Part shown: piece after piece, positions 12,617 through 23,472 of the stretch | Numbering within the stretch: position 1 is the stretch's first letter | How the letters are laid out: the number at the start of each line of letters is the position of its first letter | Source of the DNA: Thinopyrum elongatum | Lineage: Eukaryota; Streptophyta; Magnoliopsida; Poales; Poaceae | Assembly: GCA_011799875.1 (NCBI GenBank) | Contig: CM022303.1 | Coordinates: forward strand, 65,118,171-65,182,170 | DNA: 64,000 nucleotides | Reading direction: 5' to 3' | Notes under the pieces: model-generated | What the model saw: only the letters and a program-made list of their open reading frames with translations | Told to the model about the DNA's origin: nothing | The model's database searches: none | Made by a program: the position numbers and the translations under genes

Positions 12617-13296
12617 GTAGTCCCTGAAGCTGGTGGCGCGCTGCGGCTGAAGGGGCGAGAAGCCTCAGCAGCTTCCTACTCTGGGTTGTCTAGTATTCTG
12701 CTTCGTCCGTCTTCCGAAGTACCAACTGGTAGGAGTCGGCCGTGACCAGGCAGGCCGCCTGGCGATTCGAAACGTCGTGGTGGGGGCCAGGTGGCATGCT
12801 AGCCAGACGTCAGACTCGCCGCCCGTGCCCGCCGGCCACACGGCGCCAGCAGGCCAAGCCGGCCTGCCAGCCCACGCGCGCGACGGGACGTCGCCGCAGG
12901 CCGGGGCCCGCCACTATAGTGCCTCGGTATGCGCATGGATCCGCTGCGGCCGAGGTGGACGGTTGGGCTTCTGTGGTAATTAATACACGCCTTTACTGGC
13001 GCTGCAATCGTGCGATCATGGGGGAGTGGGCGCAGTTAATCCCATGATCCCCCACGTTCTCGCCCCCTCGGCTCCGCCGCCTGGGGCTATAAGTAGGGGA
13101 GGAGGGGGCGGCAGACGCACGCGTGCCCTCTTGATCCCTCGCCATTCTTCTTCTCTGCTGCCGCAGCGCCTCTTCCTCTTGCCGAAGCACTGCCGCAGCC
13201 CACCGTCATCGAGCTTCTTCTCACAACGGCTTCCTCGCTCCGCCGCGGCTTTGCCCACTCGCCACCGCGCCGCGCCTACGACGAGCTCCTTCGTCC
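12617..13296 (+). other. Tat-1 region between 3' LTR and antisense gene
   Basis: On the element's sense (minus) strand this is the extreme 3' untranslated region. A polypurine tract containing CTTCAGGGACTAC lies right next to the LTR (12617-12630). On the plus strand it serves as upstream region of the antisense gene, with a TATA-like box at 13087-13096 and CT-rich leader sequence before the ATG at 13297. I see no other gene. Confidence 0.6.
13087..13096 (+). promoter_or_regulatory. TATA-like box of the Tat-1 antisense gene
   Basis: CTATAAGTAG lies about 200 bp before the first ATG (13297) of the antisense gene, in GC-rich sequence where such a box is not expected by chance. A CT-rich leader follows (13130-13200). 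This suggests the gene has a promoter independent of the LTR. This is inference from sequence only. Confidence 0.5.
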
Positions 13297-16200
13297 ATGG
13301 CGCGCTTACGGGCCGGCGACTGGGACGGTTCCAACATCCATGAAGATCACCTCTGTTTCCTTCATAAAACACGGTGGCTGCCCCGGGAGACGAACATGAA
13401 GGTACGTGTCCCCCCCGAGGCAGAAATCTCTCCGATGCCGGAGGACGACGAACGCGTCGTCTTCCGGTCCCATTTCCTTCGCGGCTTCGGCCTTCCGGCG
13501 AGCGACTTCCTCCGCTCCTTCCTCAATTTCTACCGAGTCCAGCCGCACCACCTCACGCCAAACACGGTGGTGCTGCTGGCCGCCTTCGTCACCATGTGCG
13601 AAGGTTACCTCGGCACTCTCCCCACCCTCGAGCTCTGGGGGGAGTGCTTTTATCTCAAACTCGGCACCGCCACCAAGGGCCAGGCGGCTCAATGCGGAGC
13701 CTGCGTGGTGGTGCGGCGCCCGGGCACCGGGAACCGCTTCCCGCCCATCTCCCTGCTCCAGTCGGCCAAGCTGTGGCAGAAGTCCTACTTCTATGTCAGG
13801 AATATCCACCCGACGAGCGACTACATCAAGTTGCCGGCTTACGTAGCCGGCCTGCCAGCTGAGCCACGCGTCAACTGGCAGTACAAGCCGAACTCCCTAT
13901 CGGCCGCCTCCTCTACCGCCCTCGCCCGACTTCAGGTGATGACGGAGTCGAAGGGCCTGAAGGGTTCGGACCTGCTGGCCGCCTACGTGACGCGCCGAGT
14001 GCTTCCCCTCCAAGCCCGGCCTCACATCATCAGCTGCATGAGCGGGCACCGGGACCCATGCCGGATGTGCACATGGGAGTTGACGGACATGGAGGTGGCC
14101 CGGCTGGTCAACTACTTCTCCAACTGCAAGCTGTCGTAGAAGGATTGGCAAATCGGCAAGCGGCCGTACGACCGCGCACATCCGCCGCCTGCGGTGAGTC
14201 TTGTAGTTCTTTTTCTTCTTTACTCGTCCGAGTTCTTGTATTGCCGCCTGACCAGTCGGCCATGGTGCAGGTATTCCCGGCCCAGTCGGCCGCCGGTGCT
14301 CTGGATCCAGGTCAGCAGTATATGCCGGACCGAACGAGGAGCGACATGGACGACCCCGACTTGAGGGCCGCCGCCATGGAGGAGGACGATGCCACAGGTG
14401 GCGGCGGTGGAGCAGGCGGCTCTAGAGGAGGAGGCGGCCTCGAGGACTGGCCGGATGACGACGAGGAGGCGAACGAGCCACGCCGCACGCACGACACCGA
14501 CAAGGCGGGCGCGAGCTCTTCAGCCGCGCCAACTGCACCGGGCGGCGCACCAAAGCGCCGGGCTGGCTCGTTGCTGTTCGGCAGCCGGCCGAAGAAGCCC
14601 AAGAACACAGCCGCCGCGACCAAGCGGCATAGTTCCCGAAGACCCCGAAGCAGCCCCCGATGGTGTCCGCGTAAGTGCTTGGTTTCTCTTGCGTTTTCTT
14701 TTCTTCTTTCTTGCAAACTCTTTCTGAGTTTCCTCTTGTCTTGCTTGAACAGGGCCCCGCTCTCTCTTGAGCGGTCCACCTCTGCTTCAGTGATTGGGGC
14801 AGCGGAAGGCTCCGCCAACACCCGCCGTGTGGACCCGGTCGCCGACCTCCAGGAGGCGACGGAAAGGAACACGCGGGAGGCGCGCGAGGAGCGGGAAGAG
14901 GCGGAACGGCAGAAGGCGGAGACGGCCAAAGCGGCGCAGGCAGACGCGGACGCAGCGGCCAAGGCCCAAGTCGACGCCGCGACCAAGGTCCAGGCGGACA
15001 CCGCAGCCAAGGCCCAGGCGGTCGCGGCCGCCAAGGCGCAAGGGGAAGAGGCCGCACGCGGCCGGACTCCGCAACTCGTCATCCCGCTGCGCGTAGTGCC
15101 ACCAGCGCCAGAGATCCCGGCGCCGACTGGAGGAGCCGGCAACGATCAGCCGGTCGCGGAGAGGAGAGGGGGTGACGCCATCGTCTCGGGGGCGGAGGTG
15201 CCCCCGCAAGCGCCGACTGCCGAGGCCCGAGGCAGTCGGCCTGACGTGCCACTGGCGCCGCCGGTCAATGGCAAGCTGGTGGTGGGGGCGACCCCCGTGG
15301 TCCGTCCTCCGGGGCGCCGGCGTGCGGCGAAGGCGGCATCGGCGCCACGGGCGCAAGAGACTGGGGCCGCAAGCTCGTCGGCCCCAGATGCAGAGGCCAC
15401 TAGTGCCGCCCCACCAGAATGGACGCCTGGGGGCGGGACGAGCGTCTTGAATAGGGTCGCGCACGACGTTCAGACCCAGCTTCATGCCCAAGGCACCGCC
15501 CTCCAGAATTACATGAAGGCATTCTTGGCGACACGAGCGGCCGTCCGGGTATGCTTCTTGTGCATTGTTTTTTATTCTTGTGATCTTTCGTGGGGGCGCG
15601 TCAGCGCACCCACTGGGTGTAGCCCCCGAGTTCCGGGCCGGCTGCTTAGCAGGCGGCTTGGAACTTAAAGGTAAGCTCCGAGTGCTGACCCTTTCTTTCC
15701 TTCTGTTGTCTTTGTTGCAGGATTACCACAACATCCGCGCGGCCGCCTTCAACTCTGAGGTCCAGGAGCTGGCCAAGCGGACTGCTAACTTGTCCGACAG
15801 CCGGAGTAAGCCTTCATCTTTTCTATCTTGCGGGGGCGCATCAGCGCACCCGCTGGGTGTAGCCCCCGAGATTTGGGCCGACTGCAGAGCAGTCGGGCCG
15901 GATCTGCCGGCAACCACTTTTCTTCTTTGTTGATTATTGATTGTCTTTTCTTTCTTGTCCTTGTAGGAGCCAACGCCACATTGCAGCAGCACCTGGGTGA
16001 AGCCCAAACCGCGCTGCGCGCCAAGGAGGAGGAGTGCAGCAAGGCGGCCCAGGAGCGCGACCGTCTAGCCAAGAAGCTGGAGGACCAAGCGGACCGGCAC
16101 AAGGCGGAGCTTCAGAAGGCGAATGATAGCGAGGCCATCCTCCAGGCTGAGTTCGAGACTGAACGCTCGGCCTGGGCAGAGAAGGAGAAAGCGCTAAACG

Positions 16201-17111
16201 ACGGCTACAGCGAGATCGAAGACATGATCGATGGTGAGTTTTCTTTCCTTCCTTTCAGCCGCCGACTGTTGTATGAGCCGGCCTCTGGCTTCAGAAATCT
16301 TCTTTCTGCTTGCACAGACTTCTTTCCTAGCTATGCCATTGCCGCCAGCCAGGCCATCGAGGCTCATCGCGACGAGCGGAGACAGGCTGGTGCAGAGATC
16401 ACACCCAACGCCCCTCGGTCCCTCGGCGAGCAGCTTCTCGCCATTCAAGCTCATCTCCTGCCAGCTCACTAGATGCTCCGCCGCCTGCAGCATGTCGGGG
16501 CCCAGGTGATCTCCGCCCTCTGGCCAGGCGTCCAAGCTCCGCGCACCCCCAGTCGGACCGCCGACTGGTTGGAGGTGGCTGTCGGCCGCTTCGAGGCGTG
16601 GAAGGGTTCCTCGGCCCGGGCAGGCGCACGGCGGGCCTTGGAATTCGTCAAGGCGTGGTATCCTGGGCTAAACCTAGCCCAGTTGGCCATGTTCCGACAG
16701 GAGGCCAGCGACGAGTTGGTGGCGGTGGGGCATGAGTTCACTCAACGCGCAGCAGCGATCGCCGAGTACACCGAGACCGGTGTCTTCCTCCCCGAGCTGG
16801 ACGAGGAGGGTGCCGAGGTGCCGCCGAACTGGTTTGGGCTGAACCCGGACGACGGCGAAGAATCGATGGAGGAGATCGCCTCCAGTGACGAGGGCGAGGA
16901 CGAGGAGGGCAAGGATGGTGAGGACGACGCGCCAGATGATGGAGCGGATGGCCAGCCTCAGCTCGTTCGAGCCTCGAGCAACGAGCCGCACATGACTGCA
17001 CCGACTGCCACCGATGCTGACCAGGCCAAGACTCGCCAGACGGCCACTCCATCAGCCGGCGTCACCAACTCCACCAGCCTGCCAGACCTGCCTGCTGCTT
17101 CTTTGGCCTAG
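13297..17111 (+). pseudogene. Tat-1 antisense gene: PF04195-like domain plus coiled coil, six exons
   Basis: This gene runs opposite to gag-pol. Exon 1 (13297-14193) encodes a domain resembling the 'putative gypsy-type transposon' family (Transposase_28, PF04195), with FLRGFGLP, FLNFY and LTPNTV motifs. Likely further exons, each bounded by AG and GT, are 14271-14670, 14753-15548, 15721-15805, 15967-16233 and 16318-17111. Exons 3-5 encode a long Ala/Glu/Lys-rich coiled coil (EEREEAERQKAETAKAAQAD). The last exon ends in an acidic tail (EGEDEEGKDGEDDA). In-frame TAG codons near 14137 and at 16470-16472 suggest it is now broken. The final intron (84 bp) keeps frame. Exon joins 2-4 were judged from splice signals, not proven. 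Molecular role unknown; the family occurs in Tat-type elements. Confidence 0.65.
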
Positions 17112-17837
17112 GCAGCCAATTTTATCTTAACTTTTCCTACTTTGTAGTTTCTCAAAGAAAACTTGTTAAATTTGCACAGTTCCACCTGCTGGGTGTGTAT
17201 TCAAACTTTGTTGAATACTGGCCGAGGGCCTTTTGCTATGTAAATTAATTCTCGCACAAGTTGTGCTTTGCCGAGTTATGACTTGTCTTGCTTTCTGTTC
17301 TTTTGGCTTTTTCCTTTGCTGCCCTCCCTTGGCTGCCGCCTTGCCAGCCGGACAGCCGCTTTGCGGTCTGTGGCCTGGTCAAGTACTTAGCCATTTGGGA
17401 GGACAAGTACTTTGGCCGCTTAGAACGTAGCAAGTTAAGTAAGAAACCGGCCGGCCGGCTGCTCAGCAGCCGATCGGCTAGGCGAGGAGCCGGCTTGGCC
17501 TATGTGAGTGCTTTCGCCCTTAGCCATTTTTCATGTGGGCACCATTTCCTGCCTTTAACTCTTAACAGCCAGACAGTCACTCTGCGAGCTGCGGCTTATG
17601 GCAAGAGAGGGCTTAGATGCCGGCACACTACTTGTCCGACTGCAGGTAGCGCCGACATAGTACAAGGCGGCAAGCCCCCGGGCCGACTGGTCGGACCCGG
17701 TGCCAGGCGGAGGAATGAAATAACACATTCACAGGCATAAAACTTTTCATATAGATAAGAAGGGTAGCCCCCGAGTGCTCCTCGAGGGACCCGGTGTATT
17801 TGCACTTAATACAAAAGGTAGCATGGTACATACTGCA
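17112..17837. other. Spacer between convergent antisense gene and pol
   Basis: The antisense gene ends at 17111 (plus) and pol ends at 17838 (minus), so the two transcription units converge here. I see no gene. One copy of GTAGCCCCCGAG (17764-17775) is a polypurine-like motif on the element's sense strand. Confidence 0.6.
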
Positions 17838-19119
17838 TTAACTGTAAAATCTTCGGAGGAGATTTGCATTCCATGGGCGCTCTGTTTCCTTGCCGAAATC
17901 ATCCCTCTTGCGCGCCCTGGGCTTCTGCGCGTCGATCAGGTAATAGGAGTCATTGCCCAAGGCTTTGCTGATGATGAAGGGGCCTTCCCAAGGGGCCGAG
18001 AGCTTGTTCTGTCCGGCTGTTCGCTGGATCAGTCGGAGCACAAGGTCTCCCTCTTGAAAGGATCAAGGATTGACCTTCCGACTATGGTAGCGGCGCACAC
18101 CCTGCTGGTAGATGGCGGACCAGCTGAGTGCTAACAGCCGGCCCTCTTCCAGCAGATCGACGCCGTCTTCTCGTGCTTCCTTCACCTCCGCCTCCGTGTA
18201 CATGGTGACGCGAGGTGAGTCAAACTCGATGTCAGTTGGGATGACGGCCTCGGCCTCGTACACAAGGAAGAAGGGAGTGAAGCATGTTGACTTGTTCGGA
18301 GTGGTGCGGAGACTCCACAGGACGGCCGGTAGCTCTTCGATCTAGCAGCCGGCCGAGCGCTCCAGTGGCTCGACCAGTTGGGGCTTGATGCCGGATAATA
18401 TGAGGCCGTTTACTCGCTCGACTTGGCCGTTTGACTGCGGATGGGCAACGAACGCTAAGTCCAGTCGGATGCCCTGTGTCACGCAGAAATGGGCCAAGGC
18501 GCCTTTGGCAAAGTTTGTGCCATTGTCGGTGATGATGCTGTGTGGTACACCGTACCGGACGGTGATATCTGCGATGAAGGTCACAGCAGTCGGACCATTC
18601 AACTTCTTGATTGGCTTCACTTCAATCCACTTGGTGAATTTATCCACGGCGACAAGCAGATGAGTCATGCCGCCGCGCGCTGTCTTGAATGGGCCCACCA
18701 TGTCCAGCCCCCACACGGCAAAGGGCCAAGTGAGAGGGACGGTCTTGAGTGCAAAAGCCGGCAGATGTTGCTTGGAGCTGAATTTCTGGCACCCCTTGCA
18801 TTTCTTGACCAGATCCTTCACGTCCTCCAAAGCAGTCGGCCAGAAGAAACTATGGCGGAAAGCTTTGGCGACAAGGGATCTGGAGGCCGCGTGGTGGCCG
18901 CACTCGCATTCGTGTATATCTCTGAGGATTGCCTTGCCTTTCTCTGGTTCGACGCTGCGTTGGAAGACATCGGTCACGCTGCGCCTGACAAGCACTCTAT
19001 TTACTATCATGTATGCTCCTGCCCGGCGTTGCACCTGCTGGGCCGAGATCTCATCAGCGGGCAGCTCTCCGCTCACCAGAAAGTTGAGGATGGGCTGCGC
19101 CCATGATGGTGCTTTGACT
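17838..19119 (-). pseudogene. Tat-1 integrase
   Basis: Reading leftward, it holds the HHCC zinc-binding region (H...H then CKGCQKF, about 18770-18930), the catalytic core with D in WGLDMVGPF, D in DNGTNF and E in NGQVERVNG, and the basic C-terminal domain ending in NANLLRRFYS. The integrase inserts element DNA into the nuclear genome. In-frame stops at 18342-18344 and 18063-18065 break it, but the reading frame stays the same to the natural end at 17838, with no indel seen. Confidence 0.85.
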
Positions 19120-20450
19120 TCATCCACTGTCATCACGGCCACTGAAACTAGGGCGGTTGGGTTGGGAGGTGGCCGGGTGGAGTCGGCCGCTGCTTGCTGT
19201 GTTGTTGAAGTCCCCGGGCCGACTGCTGCAGTCCCCGGGCCGGGTTGTGGAGTCCCGGGGCCGGGTGCGACTGCTGCGGTCCCCGAGCCGCTTGGTGAAG
19301 TCCCCGGGCCGGCTGCTGCAGCCCCCGGGACGGGTTGCGAAGTCCCCGGGCTGGGTGCGACTGCTGTAGTCCCCGTGCCGCCTGCAGAAGTCCCCGCGCC
19401 GGCTGCTGCAGCCCTCGAGTCGGATCCGACTGCTTCGGGAGCAGTCGGCACGAAGATGGATTCTGATTCCGGGGAAGGCTTGATAGACGGCTTGCGGAGG
19501 CACTGAAGGGACATGCCGGCTGGTATGGCTTGCCGGGTGGAGCCGATCCGTGCCAGGGCATCTGCTTGCTTGTTGTCGGCCCGTGGTACGTAAAGGAACT
19601 CACACCCGTCAAAATATCCGCTGATTTGCTGGACGAGGAAGCGGTAGCTTGCCATATTTGCATCCTTGGTGTCCCAGCCACCAGACGACTGTTGGACCAC
19701 CAAGTCTGAGTCGCCATAGCACAGGATCTGACAGATGCCGATCTCTTTGGCCAGCCGGAGTCCGTGTACTCGCGCCTCATATTCGGCCAAGTTGTTGGAG
19801 GCGGCGAAGTGGATTTGCAATGTGTATCTGAGCTTGTCACCTTTGGGAGAGGTAAGAACGACGCCGGCTCCCAAACCAGTGCGCATCTTTGAGCCATCAA
19901 AGTGCATCCGCCAATGAGTGGAGTCCGGAGCTGGCGGCAGGTACTGGTTCTCGGCCCAGTCGACGAGGAAGTCGGCCAGTGCTTGGGACTTGATGGCGGT
20001 GCGAGGCTGGTAGAAGATGGTGTAGGGGGCCAGCTCGATGGCCCACTTGGCCACCCGGCCCGATGCGTCTCTGCTGCATATGATCTCAGCAAGCGGGGAG
20101 GTGCAGACAACCGTGATGGGGTGCTCTTGGAAGTACGGCTTGAGCTTCTTGGCGGCAAAGTGCACGCCGTAGCACATCTTCTGGTAGTGGGGGTAGTTCT
20201 GCTTGGAGGCTGACAGCACTTCACTCAAGTAATACACAGGCCTCTGGACCGGCTGTGCCTTGCCGTCTTCTGGGCGCTCTACCACAATGACAGTGCTGAC
20301 CACCCGGCTGGTGGCGGCGATGTAGAGGAGCATGGGCTCCTTAGCAGCCAGAGCCGGCAGGACAGGCGGCGTGGTCAACATCTTCTTGAGCTGGAGGAAG
20401 GCCTCGTCCGCTTTGTCGTTCCACTCGAAATGAGTGGTTTTCTTCATCAA
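19120..20450 (-). pseudogene. Tat-1 dual RNase H region with repetitive Gly/Pro/Thr linker
   Basis: The first RNase H-like domain (about 19990-20450) follows the reverse transcriptase, with the usual PVYYLSEVL and NYPHYQKM motifs. A second one (about 19540-19920) has the MHFDGS, NNLAEYEA and GDSDLVVQQ motifs and the ADALARIG end of the additional RNase H typical of the Tat lineage. Between it and integrase lies a low-complexity linker (19190-19450) of repeated Gly-Thr-Ala-Val/Pro-Gly units made of near-identical 15-30 bp repeats. RNase H removes the RNA template during reverse transcription. No internal stop in this part. Confidence 0.8.
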
Positions 20451-21347
20451 CTAGTACAGGGGAAGAGCCTTCTCACCCAGCCGACTGATGAAGCGGCTGA
20501 TGGATGCCAAACACCTAGTGAATTTCTGGACGTCTCGCAGTCGGGCAGGTCTCTCCATCCTCTCGATGGCCTTGATCTTCATAGGGTTGCATTCGATGCC
20601 GTGTTCTGAGACAAGAAAGCCAAGGAGCTGGCCGGCTGGGACTCCTAATACACACTTTTCTAGGTTGAGCTTGATTTGAAAACGGCGCAGATTATCAAAA
20701 GTCTCCTTGAGATCTTCCAAGAGGGTACCGCGCTTCTCCGTCTTCATCACAATATCGTCTACATAGACATGGGCATTTCTGCTGAGTTGCTTGAGGAGGC
20801 ACTTCTGCATGCAACGCTGAAACGTGGCACCGGCATTTCTCAAGCCGAATGTCATGGTCAGGTAGCAGAAGGCTCCGAATGGTGTGATGAAGGCGGTCTT
20901 CAGGCGGTCGGCCGGGTTCAGCTTGATCTGGTGGTAGCCGGAGTAGGCATCAAGGAAAGACAGCAGCTCGCATCCGGCTGTGGAGTCTATCACTTGATCT
21001 ATCCGAGGCAGAGCAAATGGATCTTTGGGGCAGGCTTTGTTGAGGCTGTTGTAATCAATGCACATGCGCCACTTGTTGTTCTTCTTCAGTACCAGGACTG
21101 GGTTGGCTAGCCACTCTGCGAAAAACACTTCCATAATGAAGCCGGTTGCTAGAAGCCGGGCTATCTCTTCACCAACAATACTTCTCTTCTCCTCTGACAG
21201 GCGGCGGAGGGGTTGCTCGACTGGTTTTGCACCTGCTCTGACATGTAGCTTGTGCTCAGCGAAATCCGTCGGAACACCTGGCATGTCCTTTGGAGACCAT
21301 GCAAAGATGTCCCGATTCTCACGGAGGAAATCGATGAGCTCGCTTTC
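20451..21347 (-). pseudogene. Tat-1 reverse transcriptase
   Basis: It contains the RVT_1 landmarks WRMCIDY, LNKACPKDPF, LDAYSGYHQI, FGLRNAGATFQR and the catalytic YVDD (codons at 20754-20765). The thumb region ends at ISRLGEKALPLY, after which a TAG (20451-20453) interrupts the frame before RNase H. A TAG at 21348-21350 separates it from the protease-side sequence. All landmarks are in one frame. Confidence 0.9.
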
Positions 21348-21350
21348 CTA

Positions 21351-22037
21351 TTTGCTGTCAAGGTGAGCTCCTATGACAGCGAACTTCTCCAGGTGCTCCG
21401 GGTCCAAGGGTATCTTCTTGGTTTCTTTGGCCGGCTGGAAAGAGCCCTGAGCTTCTGACTCCTTGGGATCTGGCGACTGGTCCGGCTGCTTGCCGGCCAT
21501 AGCCACAACCCGGTCAAGGAGCCGCTTCTCGGTAGCAATCACAAGGGACTCGGTCAGCCGACTGCTGGAAGCGGCACAGGCGGCCGACTTCTCATAGTCG
21601 TTGGCTATGGTGATAATGCCCTTGGTACCCGGTATCTTCATCTTGAGGTAGGTGTAGTACGGTACCGCCATGAACTTGGCCAGAGCAGGTCGGCCAAGCA
21701 GTGCGTGGTAGGGGCTCTCAAGGTCAACCACCTCGAACTAGATTGGATCTCGGCGGAAGTGATTCTTGTCTCCGAAGAGGACGTCTATCTTGATCTAGCC
21801 GATTGGTGAGCAGGAAAGGCCAGGTACAATGCCATGGAAGATAGTCCGGCTGGGCTGGAGCTATTTCTCTTTGATGCACAACTTCTCCATGGTATCGTGG
21901 TAGAGGATGTTGATGCTGCTACCGTCGTCTATCAGAATTCGGGAGAAACGAGCAGCTCGCCTCTCTGTTGCAAAGGTTGCATCCAAGACTAGGGCATAGG
22001 AACTCGGAGAAGGCATCACCTCCGGGTGGTCAGCTTA
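21351..22037 (-). pseudogene. Tat-1 aspartic protease
   Basis: The frame carries a retroviral-type protease with the active-site region LIDDGSSINIL (about 21930). The family norm is a D-G-G/S-S motif, so the second residue looks altered. The flap/dimer part ends in YHALLGRPALAKF. The protease would cut the polyprotein into working enzymes. Stops lie at 21738-21740, 21795-21797, 21861-21863 and 22035-22037, all in the common gag-pol frame. Confidence 0.75.
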
Positions 22038-23467
22038 GCCCCAACTGATCGGCTTCTCAGACCAGTGCATGAACTCTGGGGCTTCAGAGGCGACAACATT
22101 CACCTCTCAGTGCTGCTGACGTCGGCTGTGCCTATCATCCGCCACGCTGCTGAAGACGACGTAGGCTCCGTGTGCTTCAGGGAATTCGTCTTGAATCACG
22201 CCGACTGGCCGCACCGCCGGCTGCTGGGGAGGAGGCTGTGGGCCAGCAGGCGGAGGAGGCAGTCCTTCGCCCTTGGCGATGCGGGTGAGCCAGTGGCACT
22301 TCCGGGTGATGTGGTTGGATGGCTTCGCGCCGCTGTGGAACTTGCAGGGAGCATCGAGGGTTTGCTCGAATGAAAAGGCGGGCAACCAAGCAGGCTTGCC
22401 GCCCTTCGGACGCTTGGGGTCGGGCTGCCCTTCCGGCTGCTGGTCTTCAATGGTTGCCACCTACCGGTTGGCGGAAGTTGAATGCTGGGCCTTGCGCTTG
22501 TTGTCATTCGAATGCTGGCGCCGACTGGAGTCGCCAGTCGGCGTCTGAGGGGCCGGGGGGAGCACTTTTCCCGATGCGTCCACTCGAAGTTCTGACTTCA
22601 TGGAGGAGTCGGTAGTGGCGTACTTGTCTGCTATGATCAGCAGCTCGTCGAGGGTGGCCGGCTCGTCACAGAGGAGTCGGTGCTTGAGTAGGGTGCCCTC
22701 TGGGCACCCGGCAGTGAAGTATTCTATGGCTTGCACCTCATGCACCCCTTCGCAGGAGTTGCGCAGTTCAGCCCACCGCGTCAAGTACTCACGGGTGGAC
22801 TGGGATGGGCCTTGGACGCATAGGGAGAGCTGGCGGGGCTTGGGCGGCCGCTTGTAGGTGCTGGTGAAGTTGTGGATGAAAACTTCGGTGAAGTCCAGCC
22901 AGCTGTTGACGCTGTAGGGCTTGAGGCTGTTCAGCCATGTCCGGGCTGTGCCCTGGAGCATGAGCGGAATGTACTTCACGGCAACGCGCTTGTTGCCGCT
23001 TGCTATGCTGACTGTGGTGGAGTAGTCGACCAGCCAATCTTCCGGCTTCACATAGCCGTTGTACTTGGGAGTGTCTCGAGGGAGCGAGAACCCTTTGGGG
23101 AAGGGCTCGTCGCGAATGCGGGGGCCAAAACAAGGCGGGCCGATCGCATCTTCTTCTTCTAGCGCCAAGGATCGAGCCAGGCGATCGATCCGACGGCGGG
23201 TGTCGTTCTCTCCGACTCCTTCACGGGGGCCCAGCCGGCCTCCGAGAGTCGGATGCTCAACAGGCGGAGGGGAGGTGCGCCTTTCCCTACGCGGGGGAGG
23301 CGGACGATCGTCCCGCCATTCCACTGCTCGTGGGCGGCCGTGTTGGTCGAACTCGATGGTGACGCGTGTGCGGCTGCGGCTAGCAGCCGGCTCTTGGTCT
23401 CTTCGGTCGCGGGCGCCGCCTGTCGGCGTCCGGGAGGTCGCGTCATGATCTCGACGGGCGGGGGGGG
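22038..23467 (-). pseudogene. Tat-1 gag, main part
   Basis: The stretch 22461-23467 encodes a Retrotrans_gag (PF03732-like) capsid domain with the YIPLMLQGTARTWL and EYFTAGCPEGTL motifs, preceded by an Arg/Pro-rich segment. After an in-frame TAG (22461-22463) the frame continues to 22110 with a CHWLTRIAKGEGLPPPP-type region, then a TGA (22107-22109). Gag forms the particle in which reverse transcription occurs. Its N-terminal part is separated by the Copia-B insertion and resumes at 33126. Confidence 0.8.
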
Positions 23468-23472
23468 GGGGG
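23468..23472. repeat. Target-site duplication of Copia-B, left
   Basis: The pentamer ggggg just before the LTR start at 23473 is matched by ggggg at 33121-33125 directly after the other LTR. The G run extends further left, so the exact base is ambiguous, but the pairing is right for a Copia insertion. Confidence 0.8.

Noticed and set aside
14312..15491. Long minus-strand frames opposite the Tat-1 antisense gene
   Set aside because: Compositional shadows of the Ala/Arg-rich plus-strand exons; Pro/Arg/Ser-rich with no motifs.
19148..20224. 358-codon minus-strand frame
   Set aside because: Out-of-frame reading of the RNase H region and its repetitive linker; the true frame shows conserved motifs.
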